The notes under the pieces were generated by a model that did not search any database, was not told where the DNA came from, and was given only the letters and a program-made list of their open reading frames with translations. From Panicum virgatum (Eukaryota > Streptophyta > Magnoliopsida > Poales > Poaceae), in the NCBI RefSeq assembly GCF_016808335.1, contig NC_053149.1, positions 30,191,339-30,255,338 on the forward strand: a DNA stretch of 64,000 bases. The letters are read 5' to 3'. Each line of letters starts with the position of its first letter. Position 1 is the stretch's first letter. Below are positions 36,501 to 49,900 of the stretch, in pieces. A program made the position numbers and the translations under genes.

Positions 36501-36946
36501 CGGTGAGGGCGGGCGAGCGCTGGGCTGGCGCGCGCGTTGGGCCCGCGGGGAGGCCGGCTGGGCCAGCGGAGCGAACTGGGTGCGGGAGTAAGCCCATGCG
36601 GAAGAGAGCTGGGCGCGCGTGGGAGTGGGCCGAAGGGGAGAGGAGAGGGTTGGGCCGGGCTGAGGTTGAGCTGGGTTTTCTATTTTCTCTTTCTATTTTT
36701 CTCCTTTCCTAATCTAATTCAAACAAAGTTTGAATTCAAATATGGATTTGAATTCAAAACACACTCAAATAAAAGTATGCACCAGCATGAATGCAACACA
36801 AAAGAAATTAAACCTATGATAAATTTTAATTAATTAAGGAACAAAAATTAGATTAAATGCCAACTAAACACAATAAACCTTAGAAAATTAAATAAAGCCA
36901 ATTAATTTATTAGTAAATTCTGAAATTTAAAAATTAGGGTGTTACA
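33536..36946 (-). repeat. TK4 3' LTR (3411 bp)
   Basis: It has TGTAACACCC and GGGTGTTACA ends and pairs with 42109-45517. The U3 hairpin near 36728 has loop ATGG in place of TTGA, and one extra A in the right arm. Confidence 0.95.
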
Positions 36947-36983
36947 TACCCTACCCCCTTAAAGAAATCTCGTCCCGAGATTT
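36947..36983 (-). promoter_or_regulatory. TK4 polypurine tract and stop-codon hairpin
   Basis: This has the same form as in TK1. The hairpin at 36965-36983 has arms AAATCTCG and CGAGATTT and overlaps the stop codon at 36982-36984. Confidence 0.85.
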
Positions 36984-39900
36984 AGCTGGGCTGGCTAGCA
37001 AAGAGATCTGGATATGTCTTCTTCAACTCATCTTCTCGCTCCCATGTAGCCTCAGCTTCACTGTGATGACTCCACTGAACTCTGCACATCTTGATGCGCT
37101 TGTTCCGAGTAACCCTCTCTGATGTTTCCAGAATCTTCACCGGATGCTCGGTATAAGTCAGATCTTCCTGGACATCGACTCCATCCAGGGGTGCCTGCTC
37201 CTCGGGTACTCGTAAACACCTCTTCAGCTGAGATATATGAAAGACATCATGAACTCCTGAGAGGCTGAGAGGTAACTCCAGGCGATAAGCAACTTCGCCT
37301 TTCCGCTCTAGCACCTTGAATGGCCCCACATACCGAGGTGCTAACTTTCCCTTGACATTAAATCTGCGGATTCCTCTCATCGGAGACACCTTCAGATACA
37401 CATAATCACCGACACTGAAAGTCAGATCTCTCCGTTTGCCATCAGCATAGCTCTTTTGTCTGCTCTGTGCAATCCTCAGATTCTCTCGCACTGCCTGGAC
37501 CATCTGCTCTGCGTCATCTATGATCTCAGGGCCAAAGAGCTGCTTTTCACCGATCTGATCCCAATAGAGAGGAGTCCTGCACTTTCTGCCATACAATGCC
37601 TCAAATGGAGACTTCTTCAGACTGGCCTGATAGCTGTTGTTATATGAGAACTCAGCAAATGACAGGCACTTATCCCAACTAGTACCATACTGAATAGCAC
37701 AAGCTCTCAGCATATCCTCCAACACTTGGTTGGTTCTCTCTGTCTGCCCATCTGTCTGAGGGTGATAAGCCGTACTGAAGCGCAGCTTCATATCCAACGA
37801 ATCATGGAGCTGCTCCCAGAAACGAGAAGTGAACTGAGACCCTCTGTCAGATATAATCTTCTTCGGCACACCATGCAAGCAGACAATCCGAGAGATGTAT
37901 AACTCCGCAAGTCTGGCACCGGAGTAAGTAGTGTTCACTGGAATGAAGTGAGCAACCTTCGTCAATCGATCCACTACTACCCAAATGGAGTTGTACCCTT
38001 TCTGAGTACGAGGCAATCCAACAATGAAGTCCATAGTGATTTCCTCCCATTTCCACTCTGGAATCTTCAAAGGCTGCAATAGACCTGCTGGCCTCTGATG
38101 CTCAGCCTTGACACGCTGACAGGTGTCACAAATAGCCACGTACTCTGCCACTGAACGCTTCATCCCATACCACCAGAAACGTTCCTTCAGATCATGGTAC
38201 ATCTTCGTGCTGCCCGGATGAATGGAATAAGCTGTATCATGGGCCTCACTCAGAATCAACTTCCGAAGATCCTTCACATCTGGAACACAGATCCGGTTCT
38301 TGTACCACAAGGTACCCTGATCATCCTCTCTGAAATGAGGAGCCTTGCCCTTCTTGAGCAACTCACGAATCTCCTGCAGCTTCTCATCATCATTCTGATG
38401 CTGCCTGATCTCTGACTCTAGAGTCGGTACTGCCTCAAATGCTGCACTGGAGGTATGATGCAAGAAGCCCAGACTCAACTGCTCAAACTCCTCACATAAC
38501 TCTGGAGGCATCTGGAAAGCAACGGCCATGTTGACATAACTCCTTCTGCTCAAAGCATCTGCTACAACATTGGCCTTGCCCGGATGATAGTGAATCTCCA
38601 GATCATAGTCCTTGACCAACTCTAGCCATCTTCTCTGCCGCATGTTCAGCTCATTCTGCGTGAAAATATACTTGAGGCTCTTGTGATCAGTGTAGATATC
38701 ACACCGCTGCCCATACAAGTAATGCCTCCAAATCTTCAGAGCATGCACAACTGCGGCTAACTCAAGATCATGAGTAGGATAATTCAGCTCATGCCGACGT
38801 AACTGCCGTGAAGCATAAGCTATCACTCTGCCCTCCTGCATCAGAACACACCCAAGACCATCCTTCGAAGCATCACAATACACCGTGAACCTCTTCGTCT
38901 GGTCTGGCAGAGTCAGGACTGGCGCCGTAGTCAACCTTTTCTTCAGCTCATCAAAGGCCATCTGACGCTCATCAGTCCATATGAAAGCCACATTCTTCTC
39001 CAGCAAAGAAGTCAAAGGCTTCGCGATCTTGGAGAAATTCTCAATGAACCTCCGATAATATCCAGCTAAGCCCAAGAAAGACCTGACTTCCTTTACTGTC
39101 TGCGGTGTCTCCCACTCGAGCACATCTTTCACCTTGCTCGGATCAACAGCAATGCCTCCCTGAGAGATAACATGACCGAGGAATGGAACCTCGTCAATCC
39201 AGAACTCGCACTTGCTGAACTTGGCATACAACTGATGCTCTCTCAGTCTCTGCAACACGAGTCTCAGGTGCTCCTCATGCTCTTCTTCTGTCTTGGAGAA
39301 GATCAGAATATCATCAATGAAAATCACCACGAAGACATCCAGATAATCCATGAAGACCATGTTCATCAGATGCATGAAGAAAGCCGGGGCATTAGTCAAG
39401 CCGAAGGACATGACTGTATACTCATATAGCCCGTACTTGCAGGTGAATGCCGTCTTCGGAATATCCCCAGGACGGATCCTCAGCTGAAAGTAACCCGAAC
39501 GAAGATCAATCTTCGAGAATATACGAGCACCTCGAAGCAGATCGAAGAGATCCTCAATACGGGGCAGTGGATGCTTGTTCTTGATAGTGACTGCATTCAG
39601 CTCACGATAATCCACACACATCCTCTTCGAGCCATCCTTCTTATCTACCAGCAATAATGGAAAAGCCCAAGGAGAGAAGCTGCGACGGATATAGCCCTTG
39701 GCTAGCAACTCATCAATAGTCTTCTTTACTTCTTCATGCTCTATAGGCGCCATACGGTAGGGCCGCTTTGCAATAGGAGCTGTGCCAGGCAAGAGATCAA
39801 TACAAAACTCAATGGCGCGTTCAGGCGGCATACCTGGCAGATCATCCGGAAAGACATCCGGGAATTCAGACACCACGCGAATACCGTCCGTGGGTCTAGC

Positions 39901-41540
39901 CTCCATCTGATGAAGAAATCCAGAAGGCTCTACTGCACTGATAACAACCTCTTGACCACTGGATGCTGATAACAAGACTGTCCTCTGAGCACAATCTATA
40001 CGAACTCCCCATTTGGCCAGAGTTTCCATTCCCAGAATGACATCAATGCCCTTGGTGTCTAGCACCATCAGATCAGTACAGAACTCTACTCCCCTCAAAG
40101 AAACACTGACTCTCGGGCAGTAAGTGTGAGACCTCAACTGTCCTCCCGGTGAAGATACTAACAGACACCTCTTTAATGTGCTAGTATGAATACCATGATG
40201 CTCGACAAAAGACTGAGTAATGAAGGAATGCGTAGCACCAGTATCAAAAAGCACTGTAGCTGGATATGAATTAACCATGAACGTACCAATAACCACGTTG
40301 GGAGCTTCGGCCGCTGACTCGGCCGTCACGTGGTTCACCCTGCCCTGTGCTGGCGCCCTGGGCTGAGCTGGGCGCCCCTGCTGTCCCGCCTGCGCCTTCC
40401 GGGGGCAAGCGTTGGCGTAGTGCCCCGGCTGGCCGCAGTGAAAGCAGGTGCGAGGAGGTCCCTGAGCCTGCTGTCCGGTAGGAGCTGCCGGACGTGAAGC
40501 CTGTGGTGCTGGTGGAGCACGAGCCGGAGGTGCTGGTAACCTCGGGCCCTGACCTGCCTGCTGCTGTCGAGGCGGGTACTGCTGCGGTGGCCTCTGCTGG
40601 TACTGCTGAGGAGGCCGGTACTGAGGCTGGTACTGCTGGGGCTGCTGGAGTCGAGGACGAGTGTTGCTGCCGGAAGCAACGGGGACAACCTTCCTCTTCT
40701 TGTCCTCCATCTCCAGGTGCTTACGCTCAGTGTTGAGCGCACTGTCAACCAGATGGTTGAAGTCGTCGAAGCGGAGGTTGAGCAGCGCGTACTGGAGGTA
40801 GTCCTCAAGACCCTCCATGAAGTGCTCCTGCTTCTTGCGGTCATCCGCAACCTCGGCAGGGGCGTAGCGTGCCAGCTGAAGAAAGCGATCACGATACTCC
40901 GTGACCGACATAGTCCCCTGAATTCACAAAAACAGATGGATATCGGAAGATTAACTCAAGATTCATAAGGATAGAACAAGGGGCATAAGCTCAAAAGAAA
41001 ACGCTGAATGATTATACTTAGGATTACCTGCTTCAGTGCAAGGAACTCCTTCTGCTTCATCTTCATAACGCCCGCGGGGACGTTGTGGCTACGGAAACGC
41101 TCCCTGAACTGGAGCCAGGTGAGAGACTCGCGGTCATGGACCGGGTGGGACTCCCACCAGTCCAAAGCTGCCCCTCGCAGCTGTCCTGCTGCGTACAAGA
41201 CGCGCTCACGATCATCGCACTGGGCGATGTCCAGCTGACGCTCCACTGCACGGAGCCAGTCGTCAGCCTGAAGGGGGTCGGACGTGTGTGAGAACGTCGG
41301 CGGGTGACCCCTCAGGAACTCAGCACGCCTGTCGCGAGGCTGCGGCGGTGGAGGAGGCGGAGGCTGAGTGTGAGCGTGCTGGAGAGCCTGAACAGTGTTG
41401 TTCAGGGTAGCCATCATCTGCATCTGGAGCTGGAAGTACTGCTCCGGAGTCAAAGGCGGCGGCATCGGGATCCCAGTACCCTGGTTGTTCTGACCCTGCT
41501 GCTGGCCAGAACCGGAACCGGTGCTCCTGGTGTTCACCAT
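36982..41540 (-). CDS. gag-pol: TK4 Gag-Pol polyprotein, two exons (41540-41028 and 40917-36982)
   Basis: Exon 1 gives 171 residues and exon 2 gives 1311, for 1482 in all. It is three residues shorter than TK1 because of a small in-frame deletion in the Pro-rich linker before the CCHC knuckle. The CCHC, protease DTG, RT IDD, RNase H, the integrase D-D-E residues and zinc site, and the chromodomain are all present with no stop or shift. The conserved RT NAPA motif is intact, unlike in TK2. With the least diverged LTRs in the window, this copy and TK1 are the best candidates for competent elements. Confidence 0.93.
40918..41027 (-). other. Spliceosomal-type intron in TK4 gag (110 bp)
   Basis: It sits at the same site and phase as in TK1 and TK2, with donor CAG|GTAATC and acceptor TTCAG|GGG. 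Unspliced reading enters the intron and soon reaches a stop. Confidence 0.88.
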
Positions 41541-42108
41541 CTGATTTGAACAAAAGATTTCACGAGTAAGGATATTGCAGGAATAAACTCTGATGGATAT
41601 GATAACTCTTAGCGGAAAAAGACTTAGCCATGATAAAGTAGACAGGATAGAGTTGACTGTTTTACCCCCAACGATCTAACTCATTTTATTAATTAGTTAA
41701 CTTTAACATCTGAGTGATTTTCTTTAAGCAAATTTAAACTACTAAGCTATGCAATCATTCAAAGATCCAAATCAAACATGTAGCATAATAATAAGCAGAC
41801 AATTTTCACAACCTAGCCGAGTTTAGCAAAAGACTCGACTAACACAACGCGTCGCAGAACGTGCTATCGTATTATTATAAAAAGGTCACCTAGCTAACTC
41901 ATGGTGGTCAGATGACTGATTCAGGCCAAAATCTACGAAACTATTCTTTAGAGAGAGAAATCAAGGCAGAAGGGTAAAAGGTCATAGAAGTCAAGGGGTA
42001 TAATAGTAAAATAGTTTCAGCAGTCAAGGATTGGAGAGAAGAAGTCCTAAAACTCGACCAGTTCTATCTAGGCTTCGTCCTACAGTCGATATGGCTCTGA
42101 TACCACTC
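41541..42108 (-). other. TK4 leader
   Basis: This is 568 bp without a credible gene. The tRNA-iMet primer site TGGTATCAGAGCC is at 42093-42105 on the minus strand. Confidence 0.85.
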
Positions 42109-45100
42109 TGTAACACCCGGTTTATAAAAGAACATAAACCGAGCAATCATATACGTGCCAGGATCAAGTCACACGTATATACAACAGAATGAACAGTATA
42201 TCATAGCACATATCACGTAAAAAGACATAATAAAGCGAATACGAATGTTATTTATTACAATAATGACAAAATGTCTGATACAGCGGAAGCGAAGTACAAA
42301 ATACGATAAAAGCTCTCCGAAGCTGGAGCAGGGCGCCACAGGGACGTCGACTGGGAGGCGAAGCACCTAGAAGTCCTCGTAGTCCTGGTAGCGCTGGACG
42401 AACTCCCTCGTGTCGGCAGGAACTGAGCAGCAGTAGCGTAGCCAAGAGGAAAAAGTAGAGAAGAGGCAAGAGTGAGTACACAACTTGTACTCAACAAGTA
42501 TAACACAAACTATGAGGCTCTAGGCTGGCTGACTGACTGCATTAGCTTTTAAGTGTTGGCAAAATTTTATTAAAGCTATTTACTACAAGTTGATGAGTTA
42601 CCATTAACCCAGTTACATAGTACTTAATCAAGATTAAACATGTTACTACTGAGAACCAAACCAAAACCAAGCCACCAAGGTAAACCCCGAGAAGCACCTC
42701 CCTCGTCGGAAGGAGATAACTTCACTAATCAAAAGGAGGATCTGGGCCGCTCATAACCGTGAGCACGGCTAGTATACCAGTTTTACACTCTGCAGAGGTT
42801 GCACATCTTTACCCACAAGTCGTGAGCTACGCCAGTTGTTCATCACACTTCCTTAGGTGAGATGGCCAGCGACTCACTACGAGGCCTTTAAAAAGAATCT
42901 CGTTGGTAAGGCGTAACCGCGAGAGTTAGGTCGGCGACGATGGGGCCCACCTCCGGGGGTACAAGCACAGGAGCGCAATCCAAGCACAGACCAAGCCGGA
43001 GGAGCAGGGACCATTGAAGCTTACTACTCTTGCCCCGCAGGTAAGTTACTCCAAACCAAAAAGATCTAGTTATTACGCCAAGTCTATCCCATTCTAGCCT
43101 TGTGGTAGCGCTGTTGTCCCAGGTTGTCGCTCTATGAACCGGTCCTTATGGAGAGTGGCCAACCAGGCAGTAAGCACCATGCTGGCCCCCTAAACCATGT
43201 TTCTAACAAAAGCCAATTTTAACGAGACGTGAGCCACTCAAGCCACACAGAGTGCCACTCTCAGAATTAAGTTCAAGTAAACCATTAATCAATTTAATTA
43301 AAAAGGACCAGAGTGTGTTATAGCGCAGCAACCTAGCACAACTAACCAAAATGCAACCCAAAGGTATATTTAAAGGATATAAACTGGCTAGGAAATCCTT
43401 AAAGGCGTACAGTATTAAAATGCAGTATGAAATTGTATTTAAAGATGATAGGTTGTTGATGTTATACTTGCCTTCCTCGTACTGCTCCTGCTGCTGCTCA
43501 AACTGATCCGAAGACGGCTGCTCCGGGTACTGGTACTGGGGCTCCTCAGATGGATCAACGTCTACTCACGAACACATGGCCAAAACAATGCACAGGAATA
43601 AGCATACAAGCAAACACTAACAAAAACTAAGAAACAATACATCAATACATAAAAATAGCGCACCAAACTATTCTAGAACTATTCTACGCGTTACAACGAT
43701 CGCGTGGACATAAAGAACGCTAAAAACGGAGCTAAAACGCGTATTCTAGGCCAAAAACAAGGTTCAGGGGCTTATTTGTAAGAAAACTGGAGTTTCAGGG
43801 GCTTTTCTGCTAAAACCGAGGGCCTAAACATAATTAAACTAAAGCTTCAGGGTCTAACTTACAAAAGAAACAGGGCTGGACAGCGGGTTCTATTTCTAAA
43901 AAACTCAGGGGGTTATTTGTTAAAAACAGGGTCCAACTGTAAATATTTTTGAAAGGGCTAGGACCGCGGGTTGATTTCAGGATAAGTCAGGGGTTCTTTA
44001 ACAAAATGGGCAGGGCGAAGCGGTACGCTCAGATCTGGACCGTCAGATCCAGATCTGATGGTTAGGATCAAAAGGGGCGCCGTTCTAATCTCGGCCGTCC
44101 ACCCGAGATCGGGCGGCCAGAACGGATCGGGCGTGTGGGGGGGCGGCGCGGCTCTCCGGAGTCCCCTGCTCCGCGGCGGCGCTTCGCCGGCAGCTCGTCG
44201 GAGAGGGCGGCTTGGGCGCTACAGGCGGTGTTTTGGGCTGCGGTTTGGTCGTGGAGCTTGTGCGCGGGGCGGCTAAACCACCTAGGCACTCAAAACGGCC
44301 GATTAGGGGCTGGGCGTGGCTCGCTACGGCGAGGGGCGGCGCTGTAGCGAAGGTGCTCGCCGGAGCGAGTGTGCCGGCGATGCCAAGGGTTACGGGCTAC
44401 GGAAACTGGCGCAAGGGAAGGAGGGGTTTGGAGTGTAGCTCACCGAGGGCTTGGGCGGTCGGATTACGCAGCGCAGATGACCGGCGGCGAGGTCGTGCGA
44501 CGGTTACGGGCGGCGCTCGCGGAGAAAGGTGCTGCGGGGCTCCTCCTGGCCTCTGGGTGGCACGGGTCGATGCCTGGCGTCACTGTGAAGCAGGTAGAGG
44601 GGTCAGCTGGATCCGGCTTGCCACGGCGACGAGAAAACCGGGCGGCGGAGTCTTTACCGGCGGCGTTGAAGTTCTGCTACGGCGGAGCTAGACAGGGGCG
44701 GTGGAAATCGGGTTCTGGTGGCGCTGGAGTGCGGGGGTGGCGTGTGCAGCGTAGGGGAAGGCCGGGCTGTGTTTAAGGAGGCCGTGCCGAGATCCCGGGT
44801 GGTGCGATAAGGAGGGATGCCCGGAGAATTTGGCGGCGGGCTCGGCGTGACCGGCGCGAGGAAAACGGGATCGCGCAACTCGGCGTGATCCCGAACTTGG
44901 GTGGCGGCGCTTCTAGAAGTAAAAGGGGCAGGGGTGGCTGGCGAGTGGCCCTGCGTGGTCCGGTATGACCCACGGGGCAGCGGGGCTCGGCACGGGCGGA
45001 GCAGGGAGTCCGGCGACGATTTCGGGCGGAGGAAGGGGAAGATCCTGCCAGCGGGGCCGGCTGGTCAGCGGCGGTGAGGGCGGGCGAGCGCTGGGCTGGC

Positions 45101-45517
45101 GCGCGCGTTGGGCCCGCGGGGAGGCCGGCTGGGCCAGCGGAGCGAACTGGGTGCGGGAGTAAGCCCATGCGGAAGAGAGCTGGGCGCGCGTGGGAGTGGG
45201 CCGAAGGGGAGAGGAGAGGGTTGGGCCGGGCTGAGGTTGAGCTGGGTTTTCTATTTTCTCTTTCTATTTTTCTCCTTTCCTAATCTAATTCAAACAAAGT
45301 TTGAATTCAAATATGGATTTGAATTCAAAACACACTCAAATAAAAGTATGCACCAGCATGAATGCAACACAAAAGAAATTAAACCTATGATAAATTTTAA
45401 TTAATTAAGGAACAAAAATTAGATTAAATGCCAACTAAACACAATAAACCTTAGAAAATTAAATAAAGCCAATTAATTTATTAGTAAATTCTGAAATTTA
45501 AAAATTAGGGTGTTACA
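42109..45517 (-). repeat. TK4 5' LTR (3409 bp)
   Basis: It is a near-identical partner of 33536-36946. It ends in GGGTGTTACA directly before the CCGGT duplicate and the rest of TK3 gag. Confidence 0.95.
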
Positions 45518-46333
45518 CCGGTACTGCTGCTGGTACTGCTGGGGCTGCTGGAGTCGAGGACGAGTGTTGCTGCCGGAAGCAATGGGGACAACCTTCCTCT
45601 TCTTGTCCTCCATCTCCAAGTGCTTACGCTCAGTGTTGAGCGCGCTGTCAACCAGATGGTTGAAGTCGTCGAAGCGGAGGTTGAGCAGCGCGTACTGGAG
45701 GTAGTCCTCAAGACCCTCCATGAAGTGCTCCTACTTCTTGCGGTCATCCGCAACCTCGGCAGGGGCGTAGCGTGCCAACTGAAGAAAGCGATCACGATAC
45801 TCCGTGACCGACATAGTCCCCTGCTTCAGTGCAAGGAACTCCTTCTGCTTCATCTTCATAACGCCCGCGGGGACGTTGTGGCTACGGAAACGCTCTCGGA
45901 ACTGGAGCCAAGTGAGAGCCTCGCGGTCGTGAACTGGGTGGGACTCCCACCAGTCCAAAGCTGCCCCTCGCAGCTGTCCTGCTGCGTACAAGACGCGCTC
46001 ACGGTCATCGCACTGGGCGATGTCCAGCTGACGCTCCACTGCACGGAGCCAGTCGTCGGCCTGAAGAGGGTCGGACGTGTGAGAAAACGTCGGCGGGTGA
46101 CCCCTCAGGAACTCAGCACGCCTGTCGCGAGGCTGCGGCGGTGTAGGAGGCGGAGGCTGAGTGTGAGCGTGCTGAAGAGCCTGAACGGTGTTGTTCAGGG
46201 TAGCCATCATCTGCATCTGGAGCTGGAAGTACTGCTCCGGAGTCAAGGGCGGAGGCATCGGGATCCCAGTACCCTGGTTGTTCTGACCCTGCTGCTGGCC
46301 AGAACCGGAACCGGTGCTCCTGGTGTTCACCAT
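45518..46333 (-). pseudogene. gag-pol: TK3 Gag, proximal part, intronless
   Basis: The gene starts at the ATG at 46333 with the same N-terminus as the other copies. Codons 1-171 end at 45821 and run directly into the exon 2 sequence at 45820 (LKQ then GTMSV), exactly as predicted for removal of the intron. A TAG at 45731-45733 replaces a CAG Gln codon, so the open frame stops after 200 residues. The frame is otherwise readable to 45518, where TK4 interrupts it. The remainder of this gene is 29886-33535. Confidence 0.92.
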
Positions 46334-46932
46334 CTGATTTGAACAAAAGATTTCACGAGTAAGGATATTGCAAGAATAAACTCAGATGGATATGATAACT
46401 CTTTGCAGAAAAAGATTCAGCCATGATAAAGTAGACAGGATAGAGTTGATTGTTTTACCCCCAACGATCTAACAAGCTAGACAGGATAGAGTTGATTGTT
46501 TTACCCCCATGATAAATTAGTTAACTTTAACATCCGAGTGATTTTCTTTTCACAAAACTAAACTACTAAGCTATGCAATCAGTCAAAAATCCAAATCAAG
46601 CATGTAGCATAATAACAAGCAGACAATTTTCACGACTTAGCCGAGTTTAGCAAAAGACTCGACTAACACAACGCGTCGCGGAACGTGCTATCGTTTTATT
46701 ATAAAAGGGTCACCTAGCTAACTCATGGTGGTCAGATGACTGATTCAGGCCAAATCTACGAAAACTATTCTTCAGAGAGAGAAATCAAGGCAAGAAGGGT
46801 AAAAGTCATAGAAGTCAAGGGGTATAATAGTAAAATAGTTTCAGCAGACAAGGATTGGTGAGAAGAAGTCCTAAAACTCGACCAGTTCTATCTAGGCTTC
46901 GTCCTACAGTTGATACGGCTCTAATACCACTC
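46334..46932 (-). other. TK3 leader with a local duplication and altered primer site
   Basis: A segment of about 35 bp ending in TTTTACCCCCA is present twice (near 46430-46462 and 46475-46508), but only once in the other copies. The primer site at 46917-46929 reads TGGTATTAGAGCC on the minus strand, with one substitution against the others. Confidence 0.82.
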
Positions 46933-49900
46933 TGTAACACCCGGTTTATAAAAGAACATAAACCGAGCAATCATATACGTGCCAGGATCAAGTCACACGT
47001 ATATACAACAGAATGAACAGTATATCATAGCACATATCACGTAAAAAGATATAATAAAGCGAATACGAATATTATTTATTACAATAATGACAAAAATGTC
47101 TGATACAGCGGAAGCGAAGTACAAAATACGAATAAAGCTCTCCGAACCTGAAGCAGGGCGCCACAGGGACGTCGACTGGGAGACGAACGCCTAGAAGTCC
47201 TCGTAGTCCTGGTAGCGCTGGACGAACTCCCTCGTGTCGGCAGGAACTGAGCAGCAGTAGCGTAGCCAAGAGGAAAAAGTAGAGAAGAGGCAAGAGTGAG
47301 TACACAACCTGTACTCAACAAGTATAACACAAACTATGAGGCTCTAGGCTGGCTGACTCAACTGCATTAGCTTTTAAGTGTTGGCAAAATTTTATTAAAG
47401 CTATTTACTATGAGTTGATGAATTACCATGGACCCAGTTACATAGTAATTAATCAGAATTAATTACACTACTAATGAGAACCATACCAAAAACCAAACCA
47501 CCAAGGTAAACCCCGAGAAGCACCTCCCTCGTCGGAAGGAGATAACTTCACTAATCAAAAGGAGGATCTGGGCCGCTCATAACCGTGAGCACGGCTAGTA
47601 TACCAGTTTTACACTCTGCAGAGGTTGCACATCTTTACCCACAAGTCGTGAGCTACGCCAGTTGTTCATCACACTTCCTTAGGTGAGATGGCCAGCGACT
47701 CACTACGAGGCCTTTAAAAAGAATCTCGTTGGTAAGGCGTAACCGCGAGAGTTAGGTCGGCGACGATGGGGCCCACCTCCGGGGGTACAAGCACAGGAGC
47801 GCAATCCAAGCACAGACCAAGCCGGAGGAACAGGGACCATTGAAGCTTACTACTCTTGCCCCGTAGGTAAGTTACTCCAAACCAAAAAGATCTAATTATT
47901 ACGCCAAGTCTATCCCATTCTAACCTTGTGGTAGCGCTGTTGTCCCAGGTTGTCGCTCTATGAACCGGTCCTTATGGAGAGTGACCAACCAAGCACTAAG
48001 CACCGTGCTGGCCCCCTAAACCATGTTTCTAAAAAAAACATCTTTTAACGAGAAGTGAGCCACTCAAGCCACACAGAGTGCCACTCTCAGAATTAAATTC
48101 AAGTAAACCATTAATCAATTTAATTAAAAAGGACCAGAGTGTGTTATAGCGCAGCAACCTAGCACAACTAACCAAAATGCAACCCAAAGGCATATATAAA
48201 GGATATAAAGTGGCTAGGAAATCCTTAAAGGCATACAATATTAAAATGCAGTATGAAAATGTATTTAAAAGTGATGGGTTGTTCATGTTACACTTGCCTT
48301 CCTCGTACTGCTCTGGCTGCTGCTCAAAGTGCTCGGAAGACGGCTGCTCCGGGTACTGGTACTGGGGCTCCTCAACTGGATCAGCGTCTACTCACGAACA
48401 CATGGCCAAAACAATGCACAACAATAAGCATACAAGCAAACTCTAACAAAAAGCTAAAGAACAGTACATCAATACATAAAAATAGCACACTAAACTAGTC
48501 TAAAACTATTCTACGTGTTACAACGATCGCGTGGACATAAAGAACGCTAAAAACGGAGCTAAAACGCATAATCCAGGCTAAAAACAAGTTCTAGGGGCTT
48601 ATTTGTAAGAAAACTGAAGTTTCAGGGGCTTTTCTGCTAAAACCGAGGGCTAAAACATAATTAAAGGATAAACCTAGGGTCTAACGTGTAAAAACAGCAG
48701 CTATGGACGGCGGGTTCTATTTCCAGAAAGGCCAGGGGGCTGCGTGTTAAAATTTGGACCAAACTGCAATTTCTTTTAGCTAAGGGTGGAATGCGGGTTG
48801 ATTACTGGAAACTACAGGGGCTCTTTAACAAAAATGCCAGGCGAACCGGTAACCTTGGATCCAGGCCGTTGGATTTAGATCTGGCGGTCTAGATCTAATG
48901 GATCCAAGATCTGATCGCACGCGTTGAATCCGGATCGGATGGCGCAGGGGGTTGGGCGCGCGATCGGCGGCGGTAGGTCGCCGGCGGCTCTGTTCCGCGG
49001 CGGCGCGGTGGGAAACTCGCCGGACTTGGCCAAACCTGGCCGTCCGGGGGTCAAATCGACCCGTTTTTGGGTCTGCGGCGATCTACGGGGCATGTGTAGT
49101 CCACCTGGGCTCTAAACAGAGCTCGGGGAGGCTCGGGGCGGTACGCGCTGCGTCGGTGGCGGCTCTGCACGGCGGACTTCGCCGACGAGCGGGATTCTAA
49201 GGGCGCCAGGGGCTACGGATCACAAAAGCTAAGCCAAAAGGGACCAGGGAGGGTTGTGGGTTCTCACCGGGACTTCTGGTGGCCGGAGCCATCGCGCAGG
49301 TGGGTCGTCGGCGAGGTTCGGCGGCGGGATCGGTGCGGTGGCCGTGGACAGGTCGCTGCGGGGGTGCTCCGAGGCTGCTGACTCGCCGGAAAGACACGGG
49401 TGGGCCCTGCGAAGGTGGTCCAGGGGTCAAAGAAGCCCTGAGGTCGACGGCGGCGGGGATTTTCTTGCGAAAGGGCTCACCTGCGGCAGCTACTTCGCGA
49501 GCAATCCAGGCGCGTACACGGCTTGGATTGGGGACAGCGGGCTTGGTGAGTCTCCTGGAGTCAAGGCGAAGCCACGGCGAGCTTTGCAGGGGCCGGGGGG
49601 GGGGGGGGGCAGTGGCGCAGCGTGGCCGCGGTGGAGCAGAGTCTAGGCGTGGCGGAGCTGCGGCGGCGCGGTGATTCCAGGGCTCTAAGTTGCACAGGAG
49701 GGCGGGTGCGGCGCAAGGGAGACCAAGGCTGCGTTTAAAGGCTACGCCAAGATCTTGGCGGCCTTGGTATGGAAGGCGACCGCAAGGATCGCGGCGGTGG
49801 TTTCGGATGGGCCTGTTCGCGGAGGAAACGGATCACACAGCGGATTTGCGTGATCCCGTGCGCGGGACTCGACTTCTAGAAGGAGATGGCGCAGGCGAAA

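Larger units (their letters stand above)
33536..45517 (-). mobile_element. TK4: complete Tekay element (11,982 bp)
   Basis: The LTRs are 33536-36946 and 42109-45517, with only about nine differences noticed by eye, so it is the youngest insertion I can rank. It inserted in the Pro/Gln-rich part of TK3 gag with duplication CCGGT. Gag-Pol is open and carries the gag intron. Confidence 0.96.
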
